Shown here piece after piece: positions 7,469 through 15,785 of a DNA stretch of 23,007 bases. How positions within the stretch are numbered: position 1 is the first letter of the stretch; each line of letters opens with the position of its first letter. The DNA comes from Collinsella sp. (GTDB lineage Bacteria > Actinomycetota > Coriobacteriia > Coriobacteriales > Coriobacteriaceae), in assembly GCA_031296755.1 (NCBI GenBank), contig JAUMMZ010000015.1:1-23007 (forward strand), written 5' to 3'. The notes beneath the pieces are model-generated. The model saw only the letters and a program-made list of their open reading frames with translations. It searched no databases and was not told the DNA's origin. Made by a program: the position numbers and the translations under genes.

Positions 7469-8059
7469 ATGGAGCAGACGGCACGGCGCCAAGAGCAGCT
7501 GCCGGGCGCATTTAACGGTGCCACCACCAACAGCCAGCACGGCCGCGTCCGCTGGTATCTGGTTCACAACCCCCATGGAAAAGAGCGCGAGACCTGCGAA
7601 AAGGTCCGCCGCATTATCCCGCACAGCCTTATGCAGGATGCTTTTGTGATGCAAAAGGAGTTCTGGTTTAAGCGGGACGGCGCTTGGTCGCTCCAAACCA
7701 AACCCATGTACAAGGAATATTTCTTCGTCGCCACGCACGATGCCGCCGCGCTCGACAGGGCTTTGGCCCAGTTGAGCTTTGGCTGCCGCATCGCCGGCAG
7801 TAGGGAGCGGGCGTACATGCCCATGCCGGACGATGCGCAGGATTGGTACCGCAGCGTGCTGGACGACGACGGCGTGGTGCGCAACAGCGTCGCCCGCATA
7901 GAAGACGGCGTGCTGCACATAGAGCAAGGGCCCTTAGTGGGGCAAGAGGCCCGTGTAAAGAAGATCGACCGTCATAAACGCTGGTGCCTGGTGGACGTAG
8001 GCGAAGGCGACTCCGCATTTAGGGAGCTGCTTGCGCTGGACGTGCCCAGCAAAACGTAA
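7469..8059 (+). CDS. loaP: LoaP, specialised NusG-type transcription antiterminator
   Basis: LoaP is a NusG paralogue that joins RNA polymerase at a leader RNA and lets it read through terminators in one long operon. The 196 residues show a NGN domain at about 28-120 (RWYLVHNPHGKERETCEKVRR, then KPMYKEYFFVAT). A KOW segment follows at about 150-177 (GPLVGQEARVKKIDRHKRW). The ATG at 7469 is preferred because AGAGGGGG lies just upstream. An in-frame ATG at 7355 would add 38 cysteine- and arginine-rich residues without family resemblance. It is the first gene of a 13-kb polysaccharide operon, the context in which LoaP is usually found. Confidence 0.9.
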   Translation: MEQTARRQEQLPGAFNGATTNSQHGRVRWYLVHNPHGKERETCEKVRRIIPHSLMQDAFVMQKEFWFKRDGAWSLQTKPMYKEYFFVATHDAAALDRALAQLSFGCRIAGSRERAYMPMPDDAQDWYRSVLDDDGVVRNSVARIEDGVLHIEQGPLVGQEARVKKIDRHKRWCLVDVGEGDSAFRELLALDVPSKT

Positions 8060-8135
8060 GGGGACGTTTCGCCGGCAATTCATCCGCTTTTTGAATTCAT
8101 CGATTGGGGGATCCCTGGGGAACGGGGACGTAAGT

Positions 8136-8891
8136 TTGACTGTGACTGCTAAAGAAGTAACAGAGAGCAATGCGCCCGTGGGGGCGGCGCTGATTGCTCA
8201 GGCGATGGACCGGCGTGAGGGCGTCGGCCGCTACAAGGCCATGCAATCCATCATGGACTGGGATCGCTCGCGCCTTGTCTATAGGGCTGTGAAGCGCACG
8301 TTCGACATCGTGTTCAGCGGTGCCGCGCTCGTCCTCATCGCGATCCCCGGCCTCGTACTCGCCGCTGCCATCCGCCTGGAGAGCGAGGGGAGCCCCTTCT
8401 ATAGCCAGATCCGCGTGGGCCGCACCCGTTCCGACGGTAGTTTAACCACTTTTCGCATGTGGAAGTTCCGCAGCATGTACAGAGATGCCGACGAGCGCCT
8501 CGCTGAGCTCAAGGAGCAGAACGAGATCGCAGGCGCCATGTTCAAGATGAAGAACGATCCGCGCGTTACCAAGATCGGGAAGTTCATCCGCAAACACTCT
8601 ATCGACGAGTTCCCGCAGTTCCTCAACGTGTTCCTGGGCCAGATGTCCGTCGTCGGCCCGCGCCCACCGTTGCCGAATGAGGTGGCCGAGTACACAGAAT
8701 TCGACCTGCAGCGCCTGGCAGTGAAGCCAGGTATTACCGGCTGGTGGCAGGTGACTGACCGCAACGATACCGACTTCGACGGCATGGTCCGCCGCGACCT
8801 GGAGTACATCGCCAAACGCGGCGTGGTCACCGATTTAAAGATTGTTCTCCTCACAGTCGTTGAGGTCTTTACCGGTGGCGGTGCTTGCTAG
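8136..8891 (+). CDS. initiating sugar phosphate transferase (monotopic phosphoglycosyl transferase)
   Basis: This enzyme transfers a sugar phosphate from a UDP-sugar to undecaprenyl phosphate, starting the lipid-linked repeat unit. The 251-residue form has one membrane segment at about 55-79 (TFDIVFSGAALVLIAIPGLV), then SPFYSQIRVGR and FRMWKFRSM. The catalytic acid pair lies in SIDEFPQ (about 156-161). SVVGPRPPLPNEV and KPGITGWWQV follow, all bacterial sugar-transferase family signatures. The open frame reaches back into loaP (8031). TTG at 8136, preceded by GGGGAC, is the most likely start, but GTG 8142 or ATG 8202 are possible. The sugar specificity cannot be read from sequence. Confidence 0.93.
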   Translation: MTVTAKEVTESNAPVGAALIAQAMDRREGVGRYKAMQSIMDWDRSRLVYRAVKRTFDIVFSGAALVLIAIPGLVLAAAIRLESEGSPFYSQIRVGRTRSDGSLTTFRMWKFRSMYRDADERLAELKEQNEIAGAMFKMKNDPRVTKIGKFIRKHSIDEFPQFLNVFLGQMSVVGPRPPLPNEVAEYTEFDLQRLAVKPGITGWWQVTDRNDTDFDGMVRRDLEYIAKRGVVTDLKIVLLTVVEVFTGGGAC

Positions 8892-10001
8892 ATGACTGAA
8901 CCGATTAGGGTAGCCCAGATTGTTGGCAAGATGGTTGGCGGCGGCGTCGAGGCCGTTGTCATGAACTATTATCGCCATATTGACCGAAGTAAAGTCCAGT
9001 TCGATTTTCTTGTCGATTCAGATTCGACGCTCGTGCCACGTGAAGAGATCGAATCGCTTGGTGGTCGAATCTTTGAGATTCCGCCCTACCAGCATGCGAT
9101 TGAATATCAGCGAGAGCTTCAAAGCCTCTTTACGCAAGAGGGCTGGAAGATAGTGCACAGCCATATCAACGCGCTTTCCGTCTTTCCGCTTCGCGCCGCG
9201 AAGAAGGCAGGGGTACCCGTGCGTATCGCCCACAGCCACTCGACGAGCGGCAAAGGCGAGTTTGCAAAAAATGCCCTTAAAGGCTTTTTGAAACTGTTTT
9301 CGACAAGGTATCCAACTGATTTGGCGGCCTGTACTGAGTATGCCGGTAAATGGCTGTTCGGCTCATCCCATTTTACCGTCTTTAATAATGCTATCGATTT
9401 GAGCAGTTTTTCTTTCAATCGATCGATTAGGGATGAGCAACGTGCTGGGCTTGGAGCGCAGGACGATACGCTGGTATTGGGGAATATCGGTAGGTTCATC
9501 CCCCAGAAGAATCAGCTGTTTTTGCTTGATGTTTTCAAGGCGGTTTATGCTCAGAATCCTGATTCCATCCTTGTTATCTGCGGCGATGGGAAGTTGAGAC
9601 CGCAGGCGGAGGAAAAGGCGCGCTCGCTGGGAATTGCGTCAGCGGTGCGTTTTCTCGGTCAGATTTCCAATGTACAGGACGTCTATCAGGCGCTTGATTT
9701 ATTCGTTCTCCCTAGTCTGTACGAGGGCCTCGGAATGGTCGCGATTGAGGCCCAGGTCTCCGGTCTCCCGTGCATCTGCTCTGAGAGGGTCCCCAACGAG
9801 GTCGCGCTATCCGGTCGGTGCAGCTTCGTTCCGTTGAGTGCGGGCATTGAGGGCTGGTCCAATGCGATCCTTACCACACGCACAGATGTCGTTAATCGTT
9901 CCGATCCCCAAGCATCTCTGGGGCTTGAATCTTATGACATCTTTAGGGCAGCGCCCAAGCTCGAAGAGTACTATCTGAAGTTATTTGAAACGGTGAATTA
10001 A
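8892..10001 (+). CDS. GT4-family glycosyltransferase (EpsF-like)
   Basis: This 369-residue GT-B fold retaining glycosyltransferase would extend the lipid-linked oligosaccharide on the cytoplasmic face of the membrane. The glycine-rich acceptor-side loop is VGKMVGGGVEAVV (about 11-23). HSHSTSGKGEF lies near 114-124. The C-terminal donor domain starts at LGNIGRFIPQKN, has ICGDGK at about 229-234, and carries the E-x7-E motif at E278/E286 (YEGLGMVAIEA). ATG follows immediately on the stop of the sugar transferase gene, so translation is coupled. Donor and acceptor are unknown. Confidence 0.92.
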   Translation: MTEPIRVAQIVGKMVGGGVEAVVMNYYRHIDRSKVQFDFLVDSDSTLVPREEIESLGGRIFEIPPYQHAIEYQRELQSLFTQEGWKIVHSHINALSVFPLRAAKKAGVPVRIAHSHSTSGKGEFAKNALKGFLKLFSTRYPTDLAACTEYAGKWLFGSSHFTVFNNAIDLSSFSFNRSIRDEQRAGLGAQDDTLVLGNIGRFIPQKNQLFLLDVFKAVYAQNPDSILVICGDGKLRPQAEEKARSLGIASAVRFLGQISNVQDVYQALDLFVLPSLYEGLGMVAIEAQVSGLPCICSERVPNEVALSGRCSFVPLSAGIEGWSNAILTTRTDVVNRSDPQASLGLESYDIFRAAPKLEEYYLKLFETVN

Positions 10002-11119
10002 TGAAAATTTGTATTTTAACGTGGCTCCATAATCAAAATTTCGGTACGTTGCTTCAGGCTTATGCCCTACAGCAGTTTTTGAAGGCAGAAGGGCATGACG
10101 TTGTCGACGCCGACTATCTTCCCTGCGTTAAAGAAAAGCTACTGAACTGGGCAATCAACCGGAACTCCTTCGATTTATTTGCTGGCAAAGCACGCGAGCT
10201 ATTCAATCGCAAGAAGGAACATGATGACTTCGGTTCCTCGACGGCTGACGTATTCAATCGCTTTTTGAGCCAGAACATCGAGACCACTGATCGGATTGTC
10301 GATACAGACGGACTGGTCGATTTACGGGGAAAATACGATGCATACGTCTGCGGATCTGATCAAATCTGGTCCCCTTATCTTTTGAATAGGAATTTCTATC
10401 TCTCCTTTCTAAGCGACAGCGATAAGAGAATCGCGTATGCACCCAGCTTCGGTGTCACGAGCACCACGCAGAGGAAGAAAAAGATCATTACCGATCTGAT
10501 TAAAACGTTCAGCTCTGTGTCTGTTCGTGAAGATGCGGGCGCGGATTTTGTCGAATCCCTCGGTCTCGAGCGCCCTTCACAGGTTGTGGACCCTGTCCTG
10601 CTCCTGTCGAAAGAGGACTGGGCCCCGCTCATCAACGGTAAATGTCCTGAGCCCGGGAAAATCGTCTGCTATTTCCTTGGGAATAGGCCGTTTTACAGGA
10701 AAGCTGTCGATTCGATTTCAAAAGAGCTCGGCTGCGAGGTCGTGACGCTTGTCGGTTCAGGTAAAAATGCTGTCGACGAGCAGCTCAATCCGCGTTACGG
10801 GCTTGGTCCCGATGAATGGCTCGCTTATCTGGCGAGCGCGCGGTTCGTGTTAACCGATTCGCTGCACGGTACGCTGTTTTCTCAAATTTTCCGCAAAGAC
10901 TATTACTGCTTCAAGAGATTTGAGGAGACCGACAAGCGCTCTCAAAACTCTCGAGTCGAGAGCCTCTCGAGGCTTTCGAATACCGAGGATCGTCTGCTAG
11001 ATGGCTATGACAGTCACATGAACGCTACGGAAATCGAGGGCTATGAGAAGCGACTGTCCGACGTGGAGTCGCTCATCACGTTTTCGAAAAAATGGCTCTT
11101 GGATGCTCTTGAGCAATAG
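10001..11119 (+). CDS. polysaccharide pyruvyl transferase family protein
   Basis: This 372-residue protein opens with ILTWLHNQNFGTLLQAYAL, contains YVCGSDQIWSP near residues 115-125, and has a C-terminal LTDSLHGTLFSQ. These are the conserved blocks of the PS_pyruv_trans family. Members add ketal-linked pyruvate to a sugar of the repeat unit, although some act as glycosyltransferases (CsaB-type fold). The start overlaps the stop of the preceding gene by one base (TAATG). The next gene encodes an F420-hydrogenase-beta-like Fe-S protein, a pairing often seen in capsule clusters. Pyruvyl decoration of the polymer is therefore plausible but not proven. Confidence 0.9.
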   Translation: MKICILTWLHNQNFGTLLQAYALQQFLKAEGHDVVDADYLPCVKEKLLNWAINRNSFDLFAGKARELFNRKKEHDDFGSSTADVFNRFLSQNIETTDRIVDTDGLVDLRGKYDAYVCGSDQIWSPYLLNRNFYLSFLSDSDKRIAYAPSFGVTSTTQRKKKIITDLIKTFSSVSVREDAGADFVESLGLERPSQVVDPVLLLSKEDWAPLINGKCPEPGKIVCYFLGNRPFYRKAVDSISKELGCEVVTLVGSGKNAVDEQLNPRYGLGPDEWLAYLASARFVLTDSLHGTLFSQIFRKDYYCFKRFEETDKRSQNSRVESLSRLSNTEDRLLDGYDSHMNATEIEGYEKRLSDVESLITFSKKWLLDALEQ

Positions 11120-11132
11120 GGGGAAAGTTAGC

Positions 11133-12338
11133 TTGAGCAAGAACATCGACACAGTTTCTCACCGGGCCTGCTTTGGTTGCGGAGCTTGCGCGGCCAAATG
11201 CCCTTTTTCCGCTATTACTATGCGTACCTCGCCCGACGGTTTCGAATATCCCGTGGTGGACGCAGCGAGATGCACCTCCTGCGGTCTTTGCCTGCGTACC
11301 TGTCCGGCGGAAAACCAAGTCGACGCGGACTCGGAGGCCATTCGCGCCGCTGTCTTGCAGAGCGATGACCCGGACGAGCTCGCGCAAAGTTCGTCCGGCG
11401 GCGTCTTCTCCCTTCTTGCGAAACGTATACTATCGGACGGCGGGCGCGTTTACGGCGCCGCCTGGGATGGCGTCGATCACGTCAGGCATATCGGTATATC
11501 CGAGCTTGCCGAAATCGCGCTCCTGCAAAAGTCCAAATATGTCCAGAGCGATGCTAGCGAATCGTATCCCGAAGTGCTCAGCGATCTCAAATCCGGCAAG
11601 CGAGTCCTCTTCAGCGGTACTCCTTGTCAGGTTTCCGCGCTGCGTCTCTATTTGGGTAAACCGATGGATGGGCTGACAACCGTCAGCGTTGTTTGCCACG
11701 GTGTACCAAGCTCTTCCATGTTTCGTTCCTATGTTGGCTGGCTCGAGCTTCGGGAGAAGTCCGATGTCACCGCACTGACTTTTAGAGATAAATCGAAATT
11801 CGGATGGGGCCATAACATAAAAATCGAGTTATCCGACGGCAGGATTATAAAGAGGCCCGCTGCATTCGATCCCTTTTATGGTTCCTACATCAAAGGCCTG
11901 ATCAGCAGATCGTCTTGCTACGGCTGTCCTTTCAGAGGGTGCGACAGTCCTGCCGACATCATCCTCGGTGATTCCTGGCGTTCTGAGTCTGTCCAAGACT
12001 GCGGACATCCCGAGAAGGGTGTTTCGGCCGTTATCGTGAAGACCGAGCGCGGGGCAAAATTGATCGATGAAATAGGCGATTACGTCGCCTACTCTAACAA
12101 CGGCCTTGCTCCGGATGATGTGCTGCTGCATGAAGATCCTAATAAGCGCTCTGATCTTGTGGAGAGGCGCGATGCCGTTATCGAGCAGTTCGAGGCTACA
12201 GGATTACAAGTCTTTGATTCCGTCCTGGCGCCGAATGCGACTCTTTTCGACCGTCTGAAAATGCTGCTCCCCCCGTCGATGCGCCTGCGTGTAAAGCGGT
12301 TTGTCCGATCTATTAAACCTAGGACCGTGCATGAGTAA
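11133..12338 (+). CDS. F420 hydrogenase/dehydrogenase beta-subunit-like Fe-S protein
   Basis: This 401-residue protein has two N-terminal [4Fe-4S] ferredoxin motifs: C13/C16/C19/C23 (CFGCGACAAKC) and C47/C50/C53/C57 (CTSCGLCLRTC). FrhB-type N- and C-terminal domains follow, including LFSGTPCQVSALR and CYGCPFRGCDSPADIILGDSW. In capsule clusters such proteins accompany polysaccharide pyruvyl transferases; their redox role is not known. TTG at 11133 is chosen because AGGGGG lies about nine bases upstream and it avoids overlap. The open frame would otherwise extend to 11043. The last eight bases overlap the next gene. Confidence 0.9.
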   Translation: MSKNIDTVSHRACFGCGACAAKCPFSAITMRTSPDGFEYPVVDAARCTSCGLCLRTCPAENQVDADSEAIRAAVLQSDDPDELAQSSSGGVFSLLAKRILSDGGRVYGAAWDGVDHVRHIGISELAEIALLQKSKYVQSDASESYPEVLSDLKSGKRVLFSGTPCQVSALRLYLGKPMDGLTTVSVVCHGVPSSSMFRSYVGWLELREKSDVTALTFRDKSKFGWGHNIKIELSDGRIIKRPAAFDPFYGSYIKGLISRSSCYGCPFRGCDSPADIILGDSWRSESVQDCGHPEKGVSAVIVKTERGAKLIDEIGDYVAYSNNGLAPDDVLLHEDPNKRSDLVERRDAVIEQFEATGLQVFDSVLAPNATLFDRLKMLLPPSMRLRVKRFVRSIKPRTVHE

Positions 12339-13548
12339 CTTCACCACAGTGATAACGATTTGCGACCGTCCCCATATCGGGGGCGGAGCTTCAAAAATCG
12401 CAATCGAAACAGCAGCTGCTCTGGCGAGGATAGGTGTCAACAGCTATTTCTTTTCAGCGTTGGGTGACCCCGATCCCTCCTTAATCGAATCGGGCGTTGT
12501 TTGTTTCAATTGCGGGCAGAACGACGTCCTGAACGGGGGCGTCTCCGGCGCTGCTCAGGGTATCTGGAACAGGCGCTCGGAAACGGCGCTGGATGATCTA
12601 CTGAAGCAGCTCGATCCGAAGACGACGGTCGTCCACGTTCACTCTTGGACGCACTCCCTTTCTCCCTCGATATTCACGGCCATAGGGCGACGGGGGTTCA
12701 AGTGCCTGATCACAGCCCATGAGTACTTCCTCGTTTGTTCCAACGGTGGACTCTACGATTATGTTAATCATTGCAACTGCGGAATTGCCCCCGGTTCTCC
12801 GAAGTGCCTGCTGCACAACTGTGACAAGCGCTCATATATCCAAAAACTGTATCGATCCGTTCGCTTTTCCGTGCAGGGATATGTTTTGAGAGCGCTGCGC
12901 CCGGCTGTCGCCTTCGTTTCAGATTCCAGTCGTCGGTTGATTGAGCCCTATCTAACATGGGATGCCGAGCGATTCGACTGTTTAAATTACGTCGATGCGG
13001 ACAAATTCCAGCATGGGTTTGATGCAGATTGCGAGGCTTACCTATTCGTTGGTCGCCTGAGCCCTGAAAAGGGCTGCGATTTATTTTGCGAAGCCGCCAG
13101 TAGGGCCGGTGTGGACGCTATCGTCATCGGTGACGGTACCGAATTGAAGAGGCTGTCGGACAGTTATCCGGATATCAAATTCATGGGCGCGCTGCCCCAT
13201 GACAAGGTGCTTTCCGTCATGACGCGGTCACGTGCAATCGTTATGCCCTCGGTTTGTCGAGAGACGTTCGGGCTTGTCGCCTATGAGGCCATGATCGCTG
13301 CCGGTCTGCCGTGCATCGTCTCTGATGTCGGCGACGCTGCCTCCTTTGTGAGGTCGAAAGGTCTCGGCGAGGTCTTCAGCGCGGGCAATGCCGAGTCGCT
13401 ATCCGCCGCAATGGTCAATATGCTCGATCCCGATGTTTACTCGCGTTACAGGGGGGCGGTTGAGAAGGCGGACTTCAGCTGCCTCGAAAAGACCGCGTAT
13501 GTAGAACGTCTTATCGGTATTTACGATCAGCTAATGGCTAAGCTTTAA
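12331..13548 (+). CDS. GT4-family glycosyltransferase with cysteine-rich insert
   Basis: This 405-residue GT-B enzyme starts near IGGGASKIAIETAAAL. The middle contains AHEYFLVCSNGG and a cysteine cluster (C136, C148, C150, C159, C164), as in the GT4 subgroup that has CP-G-C spacings there, possibly metal-binding. The donor domain begins at LFVGRLSPEKG, with IGDG near 267-270 and E-x7-E at E311/E319 (ETFGLVAYEA). ATG at 12331 lies inside the tail of the previous gene with AGGA upstream, so the two are translationally coupled. The sugar specificity is unknown. Confidence 0.92.
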   Translation: MSNFTTVITICDRPHIGGGASKIAIETAAALARIGVNSYFFSALGDPDPSLIESGVVCFNCGQNDVLNGGVSGAAQGIWNRRSETALDDLLKQLDPKTTVVHVHSWTHSLSPSIFTAIGRRGFKCLITAHEYFLVCSNGGLYDYVNHCNCGIAPGSPKCLLHNCDKRSYIQKLYRSVRFSVQGYVLRALRPAVAFVSDSSRRLIEPYLTWDAERFDCLNYVDADKFQHGFDADCEAYLFVGRLSPEKGCDLFCEAASRAGVDAIVIGDGTELKRLSDSYPDIKFMGALPHDKVLSVMTRSRAIVMPSVCRETFGLVAYEAMIAAGLPCIVSDVGDAASFVRSKGLGEVFSAGNAESLSAAMVNMLDPDVYSRYRGAVEKADFSCLEKTAYVERLIGIYDQLMAKL

Positions 13549-13565
13549 TTGGATGAAGGTTTTTA

Positions 13566-14510
13566 ATGGTTACGGTTGTGATGTCAGTTTACAACGGCAC
13601 GCGATATCTTACTGAGCAGCTAGATAGCTTAAGACTTCAGACAGTGTCTCCGGACCGAGTGCTGATTGCGGATGATTGCTCGACAGACGGGTCGTTCGAT
13701 CTCATTGTCAAATATATCGAGGAACACGGACTCGGTAATTGGACCATCAACAAGAATCGCTCTAATTTCGGCTGGCGCAAGAGCTTTAAGCGGCTTCTCG
13801 ACCTTGCATCTATAGACGATGGAATCGTCTTCCCGTGCGACCAGGATGATATCTGGGAACCCGATAAAATCGCTGTGATGTCCTCAATCCTCGAGAAGGA
13901 CCCCTCTATCGACGTTCTCAGCTGCGCCGTCGAGCCGTTTTATGAGAGCGGCGGTAAAAAAGTAACAGTCTATGGTGCTGCCGATGATTCCAAACCTCTG
14001 GACGATTTGGAGGCCCCGGTTTTCGATAGCAAGTTTATGTCGGTACGGCGCCCTGGATGTTCGTATGCCGTAAAATCGAGTTTTATAAGGGAAATCATGC
14101 CATATTGGCAGGATGATTTTGCTCATGACGGTATGTTATGGCGCTTCTCATTACTGAAGGGGACCCTCAGACTTCTAAATCAGCCCTTGATTCGGTTCCG
14201 TAGGCATGACTCTAATGCAACTGAGATGCGACATATTGACAGGAAATCTCGTGTTGCTGAGATAGGGATGTGCTTGAGATTTTCTAAGGTTTTAGAAGAA
14301 TACTGCAGTAGTAATCCTGGCGATTATCGTATATCTTCTGCGCATATAGAGCATTACGGTTCTGTTTTAAATGCCCGTTTGCACTTGCTCGTAGGTGGCC
14401 TAAAAATAAGTGATTTAGGCACCATTCTAAAATACCGTAAGTATGAACTGTCAAATCGTTCCCTGCTTGGTGACTTTAAGGCCTTAATCAGTTCCTGTGA
14501 CAGTAAGTAG
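13566..14510 (+). CDS. GT2-family glycosyltransferase (rhamnosyltransferase-like)
   Basis: This 314-residue GT-A fold inverting enzyme has VVMSVYNGTRYLTEQLDSL at the N-terminus. It has the nucleotide-binding IADDCSTDGS (DD at 36-37), a DxD-like FPCDQDDIWEPDK at about 89-101, and DDFAHDGMLW in the catalytic-base region. The QDD-W form resembles RfbF/RgpB-like rhamnosyltransferases. Together with dTDP-rhamnose genes in the same operon this makes L-rhamnose a likely donor, by inference. ATG follows GAAGG. The second half of the gene becomes clearly AT-rich. Confidence 0.9.
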   Translation: MVTVVMSVYNGTRYLTEQLDSLRLQTVSPDRVLIADDCSTDGSFDLIVKYIEEHGLGNWTINKNRSNFGWRKSFKRLLDLASIDDGIVFPCDQDDIWEPDKIAVMSSILEKDPSIDVLSCAVEPFYESGGKKVTVYGAADDSKPLDDLEAPVFDSKFMSVRRPGCSYAVKSSFIREIMPYWQDDFAHDGMLWRFSLLKGTLRLLNQPLIRFRRHDSNATEMRHIDRKSRVAEIGMCLRFSKVLEEYCSSNPGDYRISSAHIEHYGSVLNARLHLLVGGLKISDLGTILKYRKYELSNRSLLGDFKALISSCDSK

Positions 14511-14519
14511 GTGTTTAGA

Positions 14520-15752
14520 ATGCTTGAGCTATTTACTAATGAATTCACTATTTTGATTTTCGCCGCAATCTTAAGTGTCATTTCTCCCGTTAAAGGACTA
14601 TTTTTTTCTGTTCTAGGATTGCTCGTTTTCAAAGAAGTTCTTTCTGGGCGTCTCTACAAAGTGTTTTTAAATAACGCCATTCCCATTGTCGTTATGGGCG
14701 CGATAGTTTTCTTTTCTGCTATTGCGTTTACGTCCCGAAGCATTAACGAATCCCTTCTTACGGTCTGCTCGTATTTCTTTTGCATTCTTCTTGGTTATAT
14801 TTACGGTAAAGCTAAGAATGATGACTGGGTTGAGTCTGCATTGCTTATGCTTCGCAACGTTATGGTGTTCGCCTGCCTATTTAGCTTTGTCCTTGAAATT
14901 GTTTTAGGTCAACGACTAGTTACAAATGGTTCCTTTTCTTTTCTGCAAACTGTAACGATTGATAATCCATCCTTGTATCGACTGCGTAGTTTTTTCGGTC
15001 ATGCAATCGTATTTGGCCAAATGATAGTTATTGCTGTGGTAATTAACTATAAATTGGAGACGGGCAGGATGAAACGTCTCTTATGCTCTGTAGTTCTTTT
15101 GGTCGCTCTGCTTCTGACAAAGAGTCGTAGCGCGTGGATTATTCTCATTGCTTTAGCATCGGTGTACCTGGTCTTTCGCCTAAAGAACCCCGAGTATTCT
15201 AAATGGAATTTAATTGCCCTTTTAATTCCAGCTGTATTGCTACTCGTTTTTATTCTCTACAAGTTTGGACTGTTTAACTTTGTGGCTTCTCGATTTGGTG
15301 AGCTTGAAACTGATGTTTCATATAGCCAGCGTTCCGGAGCCATTGCCTATATTATTCATAGCTTTTTAAGCAGGCCGCTGTTTTGGCTTACTGGAAATGG
15401 TTTTGGCAGTAGTCGCGTGACTATGCTGGGCACGACGGTTGAAATTAGCGGTTTTTCAACGGTGGATAATGGTTTCCTTGCAATGCTGTATGAATATGGT
15501 TTTCTTGGAATTTGTAGCTTTGTATTCTTGATAATTTCCGCTGGCATCGGTTCGTTCAGGTCGGGTTGCGAACTCGATCAAGTACTATTTACCGTCTCCT
15601 GTATATGCTGTGCGGAGCTCATATTTTATTGTGAGCTTGGTTGGTGGGTGCCAACGGTTATCTTGTTTGCTTCCTGTGGACTCGTTCTGGGTAGAACGAG
15701 TGCTCGGTATTCAGATTTGTGCGAGTCAGGCCCATCCTTGATTTCTGAATAA
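14520..15752 (+). CDS. wzy: Wzy-like polysaccharide polymerase (O-antigen polymerase family)
   Basis: This 410-residue, very hydrophobic protein has about ten or more predicted membrane helices and an external loop before the last helices (GNGFGSSRVTM to DNGFLAMLYEYGFLG). The DNG...YGFLG pattern is typical of Wzy/WaaL-type proteins. It would join flipped repeat units on the outer face. ATG 14520 is preferred, since AGGTG lies just upstream. GTG 14511, directly after the previous stop, is an alternative start. The gene is AT-rich compared with the rest of the window and sequence conservation in the family is low, so assignment rests on topology and context. Confidence 0.85.
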   Translation: MLELFTNEFTILIFAAILSVISPVKGLFFSVLGLLVFKEVLSGRLYKVFLNNAIPIVVMGAIVFFSAIAFTSRSINESLLTVCSYFFCILLGYIYGKAKNDDWVESALLMLRNVMVFACLFSFVLEIVLGQRLVTNGSFSFLQTVTIDNPSLYRLRSFFGHAIVFGQMIVIAVVINYKLETGRMKRLLCSVVLLVALLLTKSRSAWIILIALASVYLVFRLKNPEYSKWNLIALLIPAVLLLVFILYKFGLFNFVASRFGELETDVSYSQRSGAIAYIIHSFLSRPLFWLTGNGFGSSRVTMLGTTVEISGFSTVDNGFLAMLYEYGFLGICSFVFLIISAGIGSFRSGCELDQVLFTVSCICCAELIFYCELGWWVPTVILFASCGLVLGRTSARYSDLCESGPSLISE

Positions 15753-15769
15753 ATCAAGGATGTTAGTTT
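15733..15769 (+). terminator. terminator-like hairpin inside the operon, between wzy and wzx
   Basis: CATCCTTGATTT (15733-15744) and AAATCAAGGATG (15751-15762) form a perfect 12-bp stem with the six-base loop CTGAAT. TTAGTTT follows. The stem overlaps the wzy stop codon, and wzx starts 24 bases later. The T-tract is interrupted, so termination would be partial. LoaP antitermination would let polymerase pass. Confidence 0.55.
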
Positions 15770-15785
15770 AAACAAACGAGGTTGA

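Noticed and set aside
8060..8135. Twice-occurring GGGGACGT and AATTCATC words between loaP and the sugar transferase
   Set aside because: The words are short and irregularly spaced; chance is sufficient and no stable structure was found.
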